DNA from: SVKR01 sp963649145
Lineage (GTDB): Bacteria; Bacillota; Clostridia; Oscillospirales; Oscillospiraceae
NCBI GenBank assembly: GCA_963649145.1
Contig: CAVJGI010000073.1
Coordinates: 1-10,340 of the forward strand
DNA length: 10,340 nucleotides
Direction: 5' to 3'
The first letter of the stretch is position 1, and the number at the start of each line of letters is the position of its first letter. Below the pieces are notes generated by a model. The model had not been told where the DNA came from and did not search any database. It saw nothing but the letters and a program-made list of their open reading frames with translations. Shown in pieces: positions 1-6,352 of this stretch. The translations under genes were made by a program, and so were the position numbers.

Positions 1-38
1 TTTTTTCGGTGGGTTGCACTTCAGATGATAGCATGCCA

Positions 39-59
39 GCTCCCCTTGCACAGGGGAGC
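39..59. repeat. Short hairpin repeat (8-bp arms)
   Basis: GCTCCCCT (39-46) and AGGGGAGC (52-59) are perfect inverted arms around the 5-nt loop TGCAC. The sequence resembles the hairpin at 867-895 in style (CTCCC/GGGAG arms). No T-tract follows on the plus strand, so it looks like a dispersed palindromic repeat rather than a terminator. The rest of 1-187 holds imperfect TTTTC-CGTCGCT motifs (about 97-107 and 129-138) but no gene I can support. Confidence 0.6.
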
Positions 60-148
60 CTTTAAAACCGTGGCGCGCAGCGTTCTTTTCGGCGATTTTC
101 CGTCGCTCTGCACAAATTGGGGTGCGACTTTTCGTCGCTTTCGCGTAT

Positions 149-177
149 TTGACCGCGCGGGGTCGGTATGGTACGCT
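149..177 (+). promoter_or_regulatory. Weak candidate promoter for the 212-742 gene
   Basis: TTGACC (149-154) is followed, 17 bp later, by TACGCT (172-177). The -35 matches 5 of 6 consensus positions but the -10 only 3 of 6, so this is tentative. It lies about 35 bp upstream of the start codon at 212. Confidence 0.3.
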
Positions 178-211
178 TTAATAAAGTATGCTAAGAGGAG
201 GCGACGGAGGG

Positions 212-742
212 ATGAAAAAACCGGTCCGTATCGTGCTTATTGTGCTCGCCGTGCTGCTCTGCGCCGGGGTGGTCGTGCTGAACGTGCCTTGGCGTTACAG
301 CGCACGCTTTGACGCGCTGGAGATCGACCTTGACGACCCGGACTATCTCCGGTACGCGGAGATCGCCGCGGACGGGACCGTTTCGCTGAACCTGTTTGCC
401 CCGTCTTATTTCTCCGGCTTGGTCACGGTCGAGGGCTATCCGCAGACCTTTGACGCCGCGCAGGGAGCGGCGATCTCTCTTTCGCCGAAGATCGCGCCGC
501 TTAGCTATAAGCTGCGCCGCGTGCAGAACTTTTCCGGAACGTGGGAATATGACCCCTACACGCTGGGGACGCTCTACTGGCAAAACGGTCCGGAGAGCGC
601 CGTGATCCTTGTACACGGCGAAGAAGGCGGCAGGCGGCTCTGCCTCGCCGTCGGCGCGCAGACGCGCGCGGAGGCGATCGACGCCCTGCGCGCCGAGATG
701 ACCGCTTACGGCGTGACGCTGCCGTATGTGGAGGGGGCGTAA
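212..742 (+). CDS. Hypothetical membrane-anchored protein, 176 aa
   Basis: I do not recognise a family. After a short basic start (MKKPVR), residues 7-24 form one hydrophobic segment (VLIVLAVLLCAGVVVLN) that reads as an uncleaved signal anchor. The C before AG has Leu at -1, so a lipobox is unlikely. The remaining ~150 residues are polar, with several Tyr/Trp residues (W110, Y113, Y116, Y122, W123), and probably sit outside the membrane. I chose ATG 212 because GAGGAGG (195-201) lies 10 nt upstream and the hydrophobic segment starts properly there; the in-frame ATG at 188 precedes the ribosome site. The next ORF starts 3 nt after the stop, so the two are likely cotranscribed and translationally coupled. 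Confidence 0.8.
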   Translation: MKKPVRIVLIVLAVLLCAGVVVLNVPWRYSARFDALEIDLDDPDYLRYAEIAADGTVSLNLFAPSYFSGLVTVEGYPQTFDAAQGAAISLSPKIAPLSYKLRRVQNFSGTWEYDPYTLGTLYWQNGPESAVILVHGEEGGRRLCLAVGAQTRAEAIDALRAEMTAYGVTLPYVEGA

Positions 743-745
743 ACG

Positions 746-916
746 ATGGGAAGCTGGGGCATCGCGCTGTTTCTGATCCTTTGGGAGGTCTCGTTCCCCG
801 CGGGGCGGGGCGTTCTGGCGCTGCTGTTCTGCGGCGGAGTTCCAGCGAAGCCTCAAATGAGGGAGCCCTTGGCTCTCCCAGAGGGAGAGCCAAGGACGTG
901 CGCGCCGCGAACTTAA
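746..916 (+). CDS. Small hydrophobic ORF, 56 aa, 3' end inside a repeat; possibly a truncated gene
   Basis: ATG 746 follows the TAA of the upstream gene by 3 nt, and GGAGGGGG (730-737, inside the end of that gene) sits 8 nt upstream, so the start looks genuine. Residues 4-31 are hydrophobic (WGIALFLILWE, then GVLALLFCGG), suggesting one or two short membrane segments. From about residue 35 the reading frame runs through the CTCAAATGAG motif and the 13-bp-arm hairpin at 867-895. It stops at a TAA (914-916) inside the second repeat block, so the C-terminal ~20 residues are repeat-derived. It could be a real small membrane protein or the 5' remnant of a longer gene interrupted by the repeat. No family is recognised. 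Confidence 0.4.
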   Translation: MGSWGIALFLILWEVSFPAGRGVLALLFCGGVPAKPQMREPLALPEGEPRTCAPRT

Positions 917-925
917 GCGAGGCTT
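852..925. repeat. Dispersed composite repeat, copy 1 (hairpin plus GC block)
   Basis: Three parts occur in order: CTCAAATGAG (852-861); a perfect 13-bp hairpin, CCTTGGCTCTCCC (867-879) against GGGAGAGCCAAGG (883-895) with loop AGA; and GTGCGCGCCGCGAACT (898-913) followed by GCGAGGCTT (917-925). The 10-mer, the 16-mer and the 9-mer all recur, same order and orientation, at 7197-7206, 7362-7377 and 7380-7388. The intervening hairpin sequences differ. Confidence 0.7.
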
Positions 926-933
926 CTCCGCCA

Positions 934-976
934 AAAAACTCACCCCTGTCCCGATTCGGGACAGGGGTGAGTTTTT
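934..976. terminator. Bidirectional rho-independent terminator
   Basis: A perfect stem of about 20 bp (934-953 against 957-976, loop ATT) has a GC-rich core (CACCCCTGTCCCG) and A/T ends. On the minus strand it ends in a run of six T (933-938); on the plus strand GAG is followed by five T. The stop codon of the minus-strand membrane gene (975-977) lies within it. It should terminate that operon and also transcription from 212-916. Confidence 0.92.
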
Positions 977-1799
977 ATTCTTCTTCCGGCTTTTCCGGCT
1001 CTTCCGGGACCTGCGGGACGAATCTTGAGACCAGATTCAGCTTGCCGCCGGTTTTGGCGTCGATAAAGCCGAGGGTGGAGAAGACGACCGCGCCGAGGAA
1101 GTTGACGAAGAGGTCCTCCATCGTGTCGTAAAGCCCGATGTCGAGATAGCCGCCGAGACCGAGCGATTCGCCGTTGATCGCGACGTCCGTGATGCCCTCG
1201 ACCCGGATGGGGATGTTGCTCTGCGTGGGGTCGAGCGTCACGCTGGAGAAGGCGTGGATGATGGTGTCCTTCTGCATGTCCTTGTGGAAAAAGTAGTCCA
1301 TGCCGAACTCAAAAAACTCCCACAGGACGCCGATGGTCATGGAAAAGCAGAACGCCACGAGCGCGAGGTAGATCGGCGAGAGCGAGAAGCGGATCTTTTT
1401 GTTCCGGTTTAAGATATCCACGAGCGAATAGCCCACGGCGGCGCAGAGAAAGCCCCAAGTCGTGTGGAGCACGGTGTCCCAGTGGGCATAGCGCACGAAA
1501 TAGCTTTGCAGCTCGCCTAAAATTTCCGCCGCAAAGATGAAGATCAGGATGATGATCTGCAAGGTGCTCGGCAGCTCCACCTTGAAGCTCGCTTCAAACA
1601 GCAGCGGCAGCAGGAACAGAAAGAGCACGAGCAGGCAGATAAAGGCGTTTTCCCAGTTGCCGCCGATGCAGGAGAGCACGAGCGCCGCCAGCACGAGAAA
1701 GCGCAGCACGACGTAGACGACGAAAACGCTCTTTTTCTCCGTGCGGTAGGCGTTCAGGATCTTTTTTATGATATTTTTTCCGCTTTTTTCTTTCGGCAT
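975..1799 (-). CDS. YjdF/DUF2238-like integral membrane protein, 274 aa
   Basis: A polytopic membrane protein: hydrophobic segments at about residues 25-45, 50-68, 78-95, 112-130 and 142-165, and a last one at 228-245. The C-terminal tail is acidic (PEEPEKPEEE). The motifs WDTVLH (107-112), WEFFEF (160-165) and DTMEDLxxNxxGA (225-237), with acidic and His residues placed at membrane edges, match my memory of the YjdF/DUF2238 family, whose function is unknown. ATG 1799 has an AAAGGGAGG-type ribosome site 6-7 nt upstream. The reading frame stays open upstream to 2072 but only in the shadow of the PAP2 gene, which it overlaps by 34 bp. That overlap implies cotranscription and coupling. The stop codon lies inside the terminator hairpin. 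Family assignment is from motif memory. Confidence 0.85.
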   Translation of the reverse strand: MPKEKSGKNIIKKILNAYRTEKKSVFVVYVVLRFLVLAALVLSCIGGNWENAFICLLVLFLFLLPLLFEASFKVELPSTLQIIILIFIFAAEILGELQSYFVRYAHWDTVLHTTWGFLCAAVGYSLVDILNRNKKIRFSLSPIYLALVAFCFSMTIGVLWEFFEFGMDYFFHKDMQKDTIIHAFSSVTLDPTQSNIPIRVEGITDVAINGESLGLGGYLDIGLYDTMEDLFVNFLGAVVFSTLGFIDAKTGGKLNLVSRFVPQVPEEPEKPEEE

Positions 1800-2446
1800 G
1801 ACCGGCCTCCCTTTCGTTTCGGTAAGTACAAAATGAGCGCGATCGGGATGCTGACGACGATCCCGGCGAAAAGGTCCAGAATGGAGTGCTGCTTCACGAA
1901 CACGGTGGAGGCGCAGATGAAGACACTCAGCACCGCGACGCCCCATCGCCACTTGCGCAGCCCGCAGCGCGCGGAGAACGCCCCCGCCGTCGCCGCCGCG
2001 CAGCCGATGACGTGCATGCTCGGCAGAACATTCGTGTTCGTGTCCGCGGCGTAGAGCCGTCCCAGCAGCCAAGTGCAGAAATTCTGCCGCTCAAACGGCA
2101 GCGGGCGCAGGTCCTGCCCGTTCGGGAACACGAGGCAGAACGCCAGCGTGAAGCCGAAGCCGATGATGAGGAAGCGCATGTACTTTTTAAACTCCGGCAC
2201 GTCCCCGACCATCAGCCAGACGCCGACGAAGATCAGCAGCGGATACCACAGGCAGTAGGGGATGACAAAGCCCTCCAGAAAGGGGATCTTGTCGTCCAGC
2301 GGGAGATAGGAGACCCAATAGTCCCCGTCCGACGGCACAAGGCGCTCCACGATGAAAAAGCAGATCAGGTAGCAGGGCACGAACAGGATATACCAGTATT
2401 CCGGGTGTGCCTTCAGCACTTTTTTCAGTGAAAACTTTTCCTTCAT
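1766..2446 (-). CDS. PAP2-family membrane phosphatase, 226 aa
   Basis: Predicted lipid-phosphate phosphatase or phosphotransferase of the PAP2/Aur1-like superfamily, acting in the cytoplasmic membrane on a lipid or isoprenoid phosphate. Hydrophobic segments lie at about residues 18-34, 60-80, 90-107, 142-158, 166-184 and 190-208. The core motifs are P142-S-M-H145 (the PSGH-type block) and K185-Q-H187-SIL-D191 (the SRxxxxxHxxxD-type block). Arg is replaced by Lys/Gln in the latter, as in the PSMH/KQHS subgroup of Firmicutes. The C-terminus is strongly basic (PKRKGGRSCRKKKAEK). The start at 2446 has a modest GAGGG ribosome site about 4-5 nt upstream. It overlaps the YjdF-like gene downstream by 34 bp and is first in a two-gene unit; the LysR gene upstream ends 86 bp away. 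The substrate cannot be told from the sequence. Confidence 0.9.
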   Translation of the reverse strand: MKEKFSLKKVLKAHPEYWYILFVPCYLICFFIVERLVPSDGDYWVSYLPLDDKIPFLEGFVIPYCLWYPLLIFVGVWLMVGDVPEFKKYMRFLIIGFGFTLAFCLVFPNGQDLRPLPFERQNFCTWLLGRLYAADTNTNVLPSMHVIGCAAATAGAFSARCGLRKWRWGVAVLSVFICASTVFVKQHSILDLFAGIVVSIPIALILYLPKRKGGRSCRKKKAEKIS

Positions 2447-2486
2447 ATTCCCTCAGTCTCCGGATGAAAGTAGTAAAGTAAAATGT

Positions 2487-2515
2487 ATTATAACATAGAC
2501 CGCAGGAAAAGGGAA
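2487..2515 (-). promoter_or_regulatory. Promoter of the PAP2 / membrane-protein pair
   Basis: On the minus strand TATAAT (2487-2492) is a perfect -10 and is preceded by TGT, an extended -10 element. The -35 position 17 bp upstream is TTCCCT (2510-2515), which is weak. It lies about 40 bp upstream of the PAP2 start and outside the LysR gene, so the pair can be expressed independently of LysR read-through. Confidence 0.65.
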
Positions 2516-2532
2516 GAGGGATAATGAGGGCA

Positions 2533-3426
2533 TTATTTCACGCCCGCGAACACCTTCGTGAGAATGTTCACATACGACTGCACCGAGGGGTTCGCGGCCT
2601 TTTTGCGCCAGACGCAGCTGACGGCGTCCGTGATGCCGACGCGGTAGTGGAGCAGACCGGGACCGCGGGACTGGCTGATGTCGGAGCTCAAGAGCACGCC
2701 GTCGCTCATTTCGGCGGTGACGTAAGCGCTGTCGCGGTTCGGGACGGTGATGAGCGCGGAGGGGTCGAAGCCGATGAGCGCGATCTCGCGCTTGGCACGG
2801 GCTTCGAGCGCCGCGTCGCTTTCGTCCTCGAACACGTCGATGATGAACGGCTGGGTGCGGAAGTCGAGATAAGTTGCGCTCTCGTTGACGTTCGGGTGGT
2901 TGGGGGAGACGAGGATGTTCAGGTGCACCGTAAAGAGGTCGCGGATCTCATAGTCCGGGTTCGTCGGCGCGTAGCGCCGGTGCATCACGGCGAGATCCAG
3001 CGCGCCGGAATAAAGCCGCTTCGCGAGCGTTCCGGGGCTGTGGCGCTCGACCTTTAAGATCGCCTCCGGGCAGCGCTGGCGGAACAGCTCGTTGCTGTGG
3101 AACATCTCCGCGCCGAAGTCGAGAAAATTCTGGAACCCGGCGCGCACGGCGCGCACCTCCGTGTTCATCTCGCGGCGGATGGCGTCCATCTCCTCCGTGA
3201 AGCGCCGGCTCATATCGCGGAACATCTCCGCGCAGCGCTCACCCGCAGGCGTCAGCGTGATGACCCGCCCGTCGCGGTTCACGAGCGGCAGATCGAGCTC
3301 CGCCTCCAGCTGCATGATGTTGCGGCTCACCGCCTGCTGGGTCAGGTAAAGCCGCCGCGCGCTCTCCGTGAAGCTCAGCGTCTCCGCGAGCGACAGAAAG
3401 CAGTTGATGCTGCTCTCGTTGAGCAT
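2533..3426 (-). CDS. LysR-type transcriptional regulator, 297 aa
   Basis: A DNA-binding, ligand-responsive regulator of normal LysR length. The N-terminal winged helix-turn-helix covers about residues 5-64: FLSLAETLSFTESARRLYLTQ, then QAVSRNIMQLEAELDLPLV, and the TLTPAGE block at 57-63. A linker helix (about 65-95) leads to the substrate-binding fold (about 95-290), whose inducer is unknown. I chose ATG 3426 (MLNESSINCF) because LysR proteins start a few residues before the first helix and AGGGGGAA lies about 9 nt upstream; the upstream start at 3465 would add a basic, non-family extension (MRGRRNKRRGNFS). It is divergent from the Mo/W oxidoreductase operon with 255 bp between starts, the classical layout for a LysR protein that controls its neighbour and itself. 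Confidence 0.95.
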   Translation of the reverse strand: MLNESSINCFLSLAETLSFTESARRLYLTQQAVSRNIMQLEAELDLPLVNRDGRVITLTPAGERCAEMFRDMSRRFTEEMDAIRREMNTEVRAVRAGFQNFLDFGAEMFHSNELFRQRCPEAILKVERHSPGTLAKRLYSGALDLAVMHRRYAPTNPDYEIRDLFTVHLNILVSPNHPNVNESATYLDFRTQPFIIDVFEDESDAALEARAKREIALIGFDPSALITVPNRDSAYVTAEMSDGVLLSSDISQSRGPGLLHYRVGITDAVSCVWRKKAANPSVQSYVNILTKVFAGVK

Positions 3427-3485
3427 GGAAAAGTTCCCCCTTCTTTTGTTCCTTCTTCCTCTCAAAAAATCTTGGTCCCCCGGCT

Positions 3486-3514
3486 ATTATAAAAAAGATT
3501 TATCTTAACCTCAA
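3486..3514 (-). promoter_or_regulatory. lysR promoter
   Basis: Minus strand: TTGAGG (-35, 3509-3514), 17-bp spacer, TATAAT (-10, 3486-3491). The -10 is perfect and the -35 matches four positions at optimal spacing. Transcription would start near 3479, giving a leader of about 50 nt. Confidence 0.75.
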
Positions 3515-3550
3515 AATTTTTCGAGAATAACACTGTAAATTTCGCTGAAG

Positions 3551-3564
3551 ATATTATATAATAT
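3551..3564. promoter_or_regulatory. 14-bp perfect AT palindrome, possible operator
   Basis: ATATTATATAATAT is its own reverse complement. It sits between the two divergent promoters, centred about 77 bp upstream of the predicted plus-strand start of transcription, a usual distance for a LysR recognition site. It also contains a TATAAT on each strand, so it could instead be an extra -10; the -35 position for that (TGTAAA, 3534-3539) is poor. Confidence 0.45.
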
Positions 3565-3574
3565 ACGCAAGGAT

Positions 3575-3587
3575 TTGTGCAACCCAA
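3575..3587. promoter_or_regulatory. Candidate LysR box (TTG-N7-CAA, T-N11-A)
   Basis: TTGTGCAACCCAA has TTG and CAA arms with the T-N11-A spacing typical of LysR-family sites. It is centred about 53 bp upstream of the predicted operon start of transcription and ends 11 bp before the -35. Such short motifs occur by chance, so the position is the main argument. Confidence 0.4.
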
Positions 3588-3598
3588 TTATTAGTTGT

Positions 3599-3627
3599 TT
3601 TACAAAATTCGCGCCATCCTCTATAGT
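3599..3627 (+). promoter_or_regulatory. Promoter of the Mo/W oxidoreductase operon
   Basis: TTTACA (3599-3604), 17-bp spacer, TATAGT (3622-3627): 5 of 6 matches in each hexamer at optimal spacing. Transcription would begin near 3634, giving a leader of about 48 nt that contains the strong ribosome site at 3666-3671. Confidence 0.75.
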
Positions 3628-3681
3628 GGGGGCAGGAGAAGAACTGTAAACCCGCAAAAATGAGAAGGAGGAACAAAAGCA

Positions 3682-5973
3682 ATGAGTGTTGAATTCGACA
3701 AAGTCGTAAAGACCACGGCGTGGTCCCCCGGACCCGGCTGCCACGGCGGCTGCGGCGTGGAGCTTTACATCAAGGACGGCAAGGTCGTCAAGGTCGAGGG
3801 CGACCCGGACCATCCGTGGAACCACGGCCGCGCCTGCCCGCGTCTGCTGGCGTGCACGCAGTATATCAACCACCCGGACCGCATCACGAAGCCGCTCAAG
3901 CGCGTCGGTGAGCGCGGCGAGGGCAAGTGGGAGGAGATCAGCTGGGATGAGGCTTACGACACCATCGAGCGCAAGTGGAACCAGCTCAAGGAGGATTACG
4001 GCCCCGAATCCGTCATCTTCATTCAGGGCACGGGCCGCGACATCGGCGGACCCATTTCCTTCCTCTGCTATTCTTACGGCAGTCCGAACTGGACCCAGCT
4101 CGGTCTCGCGGGCCAGTCCTGCTACACCCCGCGTCTCTGCTCTCAGGTCGCCACGATGGGCGACTTCGCGGTGTCCGACTGCTCTCAGTTCTTTGAGAAG
4201 CGCTTCGACGACCCGCGCTATGAGCTGCCGAAATATATCGTTATCTGGGCGCAGAACCCGGCGACCGGCTGCCCGGACGCATTTCAGGGCCACTGGATCG
4301 TGGACTGCATGCGCCGCGGAAGCAAGCTGATCGTCATCGACCCGCGCTGGACCTTCTTCGCCTCCCGCGCCGAGCACTTCCTCCAGATCCGCCCCGGCAC
4401 GGACGGCGCGCTCGCGATGGGCATGCTGAACCTCATCATCGAAAACGACTGGTATGACCACGAGTTCGTCGAGAAGTGGTGCTACGGCTTCGACAAGCTC
4501 GCCGAGGAGGTCAAGCCCTACACGGTCGAAAAGACCGCGGAGATCACCGGCATCGACCCGGAGATCATCTACGCCGCGACGAAGGCTTACGCCACGAACC
4601 ACCCCTCCACCATCCACTGGGGTCTGCCCCTCGATCAGGTGCCGGAGGCGACGGCGGTCGATAACGCCATCATCTATCTCTGGTGCATCACCGGCAACCT
4701 CGACGTCCCCGGCGGCAACGTCATCGCCCGCAACGCATGGGACATCACCCAGTACCCCTATTCCACCCAGCAGCTCAAGGACGTCTACGGCGACGACATT
4801 CTCGACCGCATCAACGCCAAGCGTATCGGCGCGGACCGTTATAAGTATCTCGCGAACATGCGCTCTTGGGGTCAGCCGGATATGGCGGTGCAGCAGATGA
4901 TCGACGGATCGCCTTATCCCATCAAGTCCGCGTGGATCCAGACCTCCAACCTGCTCGGCGGACAGGCGGCGGATATGCGCAAGCACTATAAGGCGCTGAT
5001 GAACATGGAGTTCAACGTCATCGTCGACCTGTTCCACAACCCGACGACCGAGGCGGTCGGCGACCTCATCCTCCCCGCCGCGACCTTCGCGGAGAAGGAG
5101 AGCTTCCGCGCGTGGTATCAGCCGCTCCAGCTCATCCAGCCCGCGGTCGAGGTCGGCGAGTGCCGCTCCGACTGGGAGATCAACTTCGAGCTCGCGAAGC
5201 GCTTTAACCCGATCCTGCGCGAGAAGTATCCCACCTTCAAGGATTTCGTCAACGAGCGCATCGCGCCCTCCGGCTATAACTGGGACACCCTCGCCGCCGC
5301 CGGCGGCTGGAAGTATCCGACGCAGGAGCAGTGGCCGCAGTCCGTGCCTTACCGCCGCTATGAGCGCGGCGACCTCCGCCCGGATAAAAAGCCCGGCTTC
5401 CGCACCCCGACCGGCAAGATCGAGCTCTACTCCACGCTCGGCGAGGAGTACGGCATCCATCCGCTGCCGTTCTATGTCGAGCCGCCTGAGAGCGAGGTCC
5501 GCACGCCGGAGCTGTTCAAGAAGTATCCGCTCATCATGGTCAGCGGCCGCCGCAGCCCCGTGTTCTTCCACAGCGAGCACCGCAACATCCCGTGGCTGCG
5601 CGTCTGCGATCCCTACCCCGTCGTGGAGGTCCATCCGGACGTCATGAAGGCGCTCGGCATCGACAACGGCGAGTGGGTCTGGGTCGAAAATGACCGCGGC
5701 TCCATCCGCCGCAAGGTGAAGGAGAATCCGTCCATGTCTCCCGGCACGGTCAGCGTGCCCCACGGCTGGTGGATGCCGGAGGCGAAGGCGACCGGTCCGG
5801 ATTTCTTCAATGCGTGGGATATCAACTGCAACATCCTCATCCCGGTGGACACCCAGTCCGAGTCCGGCTACGGCGGCGGCGCTTACAAGACCACCCTCGT
5901 CCGGCTGCGCAAGATGACCCCGGAGGACGATCCGCATCCGAACGATGAGGCGGAGTGGAAAGATAAGCGCTGA
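3682..5973 (+). CDS. Molybdopterin (Mo/W bis-MGD) oxidoreductase large subunit, 763 aa
   Basis: Catalytic subunit of a DMSO-reductase-family enzyme. The N-terminal Fe-S-type domain has C20-x3-C24-x27-C52; the usual first Cys (C-x2-C-x3-C) is Gly17. The molybdopterin oxidoreductase domain spans about 69-505, beginning with the PLKR...GKWEEISWDEA block. GQSCYTPR (144-151) is the likely metal-ligand region (S146 or C147 as candidates). The dinucleotide-binding domain is about 615-740, starting at YPLIMVSGRRSPVFFHS and containing the PHGWWMPE block. No twin-arginine signal is present, so it should be cytoplasmic. The overall look is that of proteins labelled pyrogallol hydroxytransferase or catechol dehydroxylase large subunit in gut anaerobes; substrate and direction are unproven. 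It is the first gene of a three-gene operon and pairs with the ferredoxin-like gene 19 bp downstream. Confidence 0.96.
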   Translation: MSVEFDKVVKTTAWSPGPGCHGGCGVELYIKDGKVVKVEGDPDHPWNHGRACPRLLACTQYINHPDRITKPLKRVGERGEGKWEEISWDEAYDTIERKWNQLKEDYGPESVIFIQGTGRDIGGPISFLCYSYGSPNWTQLGLAGQSCYTPRLCSQVATMGDFAVSDCSQFFEKRFDDPRYELPKYIVIWAQNPATGCPDAFQGHWIVDCMRRGSKLIVIDPRWTFFASRAEHFLQIRPGTDGALAMGMLNLIIENDWYDHEFVEKWCYGFDKLAEEVKPYTVEKTAEITGIDPEIIYAATKAYATNHPSTIHWGLPLDQVPEATAVDNAIIYLWCITGNLDVPGGNVIARNAWDITQYPYSTQQLKDVYGDDILDRINAKRIGADRYKYLANMRSWGQPDMAVQQMIDGSPYPIKSAWIQTSNLLGGQAADMRKHYKALMNMEFNVIVDLFHNPTTEAVGDLILPAATFAEKESFRAWYQPLQLIQPAVEVGECRSDWEINFELAKRFNPILREKYPTFKDFVNERIAPSGYNWDTLAAAGGWKYPTQEQWPQSVPYRRYERGDLRPDKKPGFRTPTGKIELYSTLGEEYGIHPLPFYVEPPESEVRTPELFKKYPLIMVSGRRSPVFFHSEHRNIPWLRVCDPYPVVEVHPDVMKALGIDNGEWVWVENDRGSIRRKVKENPSMSPGTVSVPHGWWMPEAKATGPDFFNAWDINCNILIPVDTQSESGYGGGAYKTTLVRLRKMTPEDDPHPNDEAEWKDKR

Positions 5974-5992
5974 GGAAAGGAAGTGGAAGAAG

Positions 5993-6337
5993 ATGAAGAA
6001 TAACAAAGGTCTTTTGTTTGACATGGAATACTGCACGGGCTGCTTCGCCTGCACCGTAGCCTGCAAGCAGGAAAACCAGTTTGACGCCGATACTTGGGGC
6101 ATCAAGGTGCTTGAGCAGATCTACACCTATCCGAACGGACACGTGCAGGTCGACAACGTTCCCTTCCCCACGAACCTCTGCAATCTCTGCGCCGACCGCA
6201 TCGCGAAGGGCGTCGACACCCGCCCCGCCTGCGTCAAGGCGTGTCAGGGCTCCATCATCTATTACGGCGAGGCCGAGGAGCTGCTCGAAAAGTCCAAGGA
6301 GCTGAAGCGCCCCGTGCTTTGGTTCAACAACAAGTAA
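5993..6337 (+). CDS. Small 4Fe-4S ferredoxin-type subunit of the oxidoreductase, 114 aa
   Basis: Electron-transfer partner of the preceding large subunit (DmsB/NrfC-like). Eight cysteines: C14-x2-C17-x2-C20-x3-C24 near the N-terminus, and C63-x2-C66 plus C80-x3-C84 later, enough for two [4Fe-4S] clusters. DmsB-type subunits usually carry sixteen Cys and four clusters over about 200 residues, so this is a reduced version lacking two clusters. It has no signal peptide or membrane segment, consistent with a soluble cytoplasmic complex. ATG 5993 gives MKNNKGLLFDMEYC, the normal family start; the in-frame ATG 5945 lies inside the upstream gene and adds a non-family extension. AAAGGAAG (5976-5983) is a fair ribosome site 9 nt upstream. 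The next gene begins 15 bp after its stop. Confidence 0.93.
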   Translation: MKNNKGLLFDMEYCTGCFACTVACKQENQFDADTWGIKVLEQIYTYPNGHVQVDNVPFPTNLCNLCADRIAKGVDTRPACVKACQGSIIYYGEAEELLEKSKELKRPVLWFNNK

Positions 6338-6352
6338 GGGGGGTAAGCAGAT

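Larger units (their letters stand above)
3427..3681. promoter_or_regulatory. Divergent lysR / oxidoreductase control region
   Basis: This 255-bp AT-rich region between two divergent start codons stands out from GC-rich flanks. It contains a promoter for each direction (3486-3514 minus, 3599-3627 plus), a 14-bp perfect palindrome, a T-N11-A candidate LysR site, and the oxidoreductase ribosome site AGGAGG (3666-3671), 10 nt before the start at 3682. Two related AT-rich stretches (AAATTTTTCGAGAA near 3514 and AAATTTCGCTGAAG near 3537) form an imperfect direct repeat. Confidence 0.75.

Noticed and set aside
1..187. tRNA or small coding gene in the leader
   Set aside because: No cloverleaf arms or T-loop motif could be found, and open frames here lack a ribosome site.
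191..943. Minus-strand open frame (250 codons) over the first genes
   Set aside because: Low-complexity Arg/Ala/Gln-rich translation, no ribosome site, and it runs through the hairpin repeat; the plus frame has a signal anchor and ribosome site.
3427..3465. Upstream start for the LysR gene at 3465
   Set aside because: Adds a basic stretch not found in the family; ATG 3426 has its own ribosome site and gives the normal distance to the helix-turn-helix.
5945..5992. Upstream start for the small Fe-S subunit
   Set aside because: It lies within the upstream gene and adds 16 residues before the usual family N-terminus; ATG 5993 has a better-placed ribosome site.
3511..6105. Long minus-strand open frame (864 codons) opposite the oxidoreductase genes
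   Set aside because: It is a compositional shadow of GC-rich codons; its translation is rich in V, R, D, A and L with no recognisable domain, while the plus strand encodes conserved oxidoreductase motifs with a good promoter and ribosome sites.
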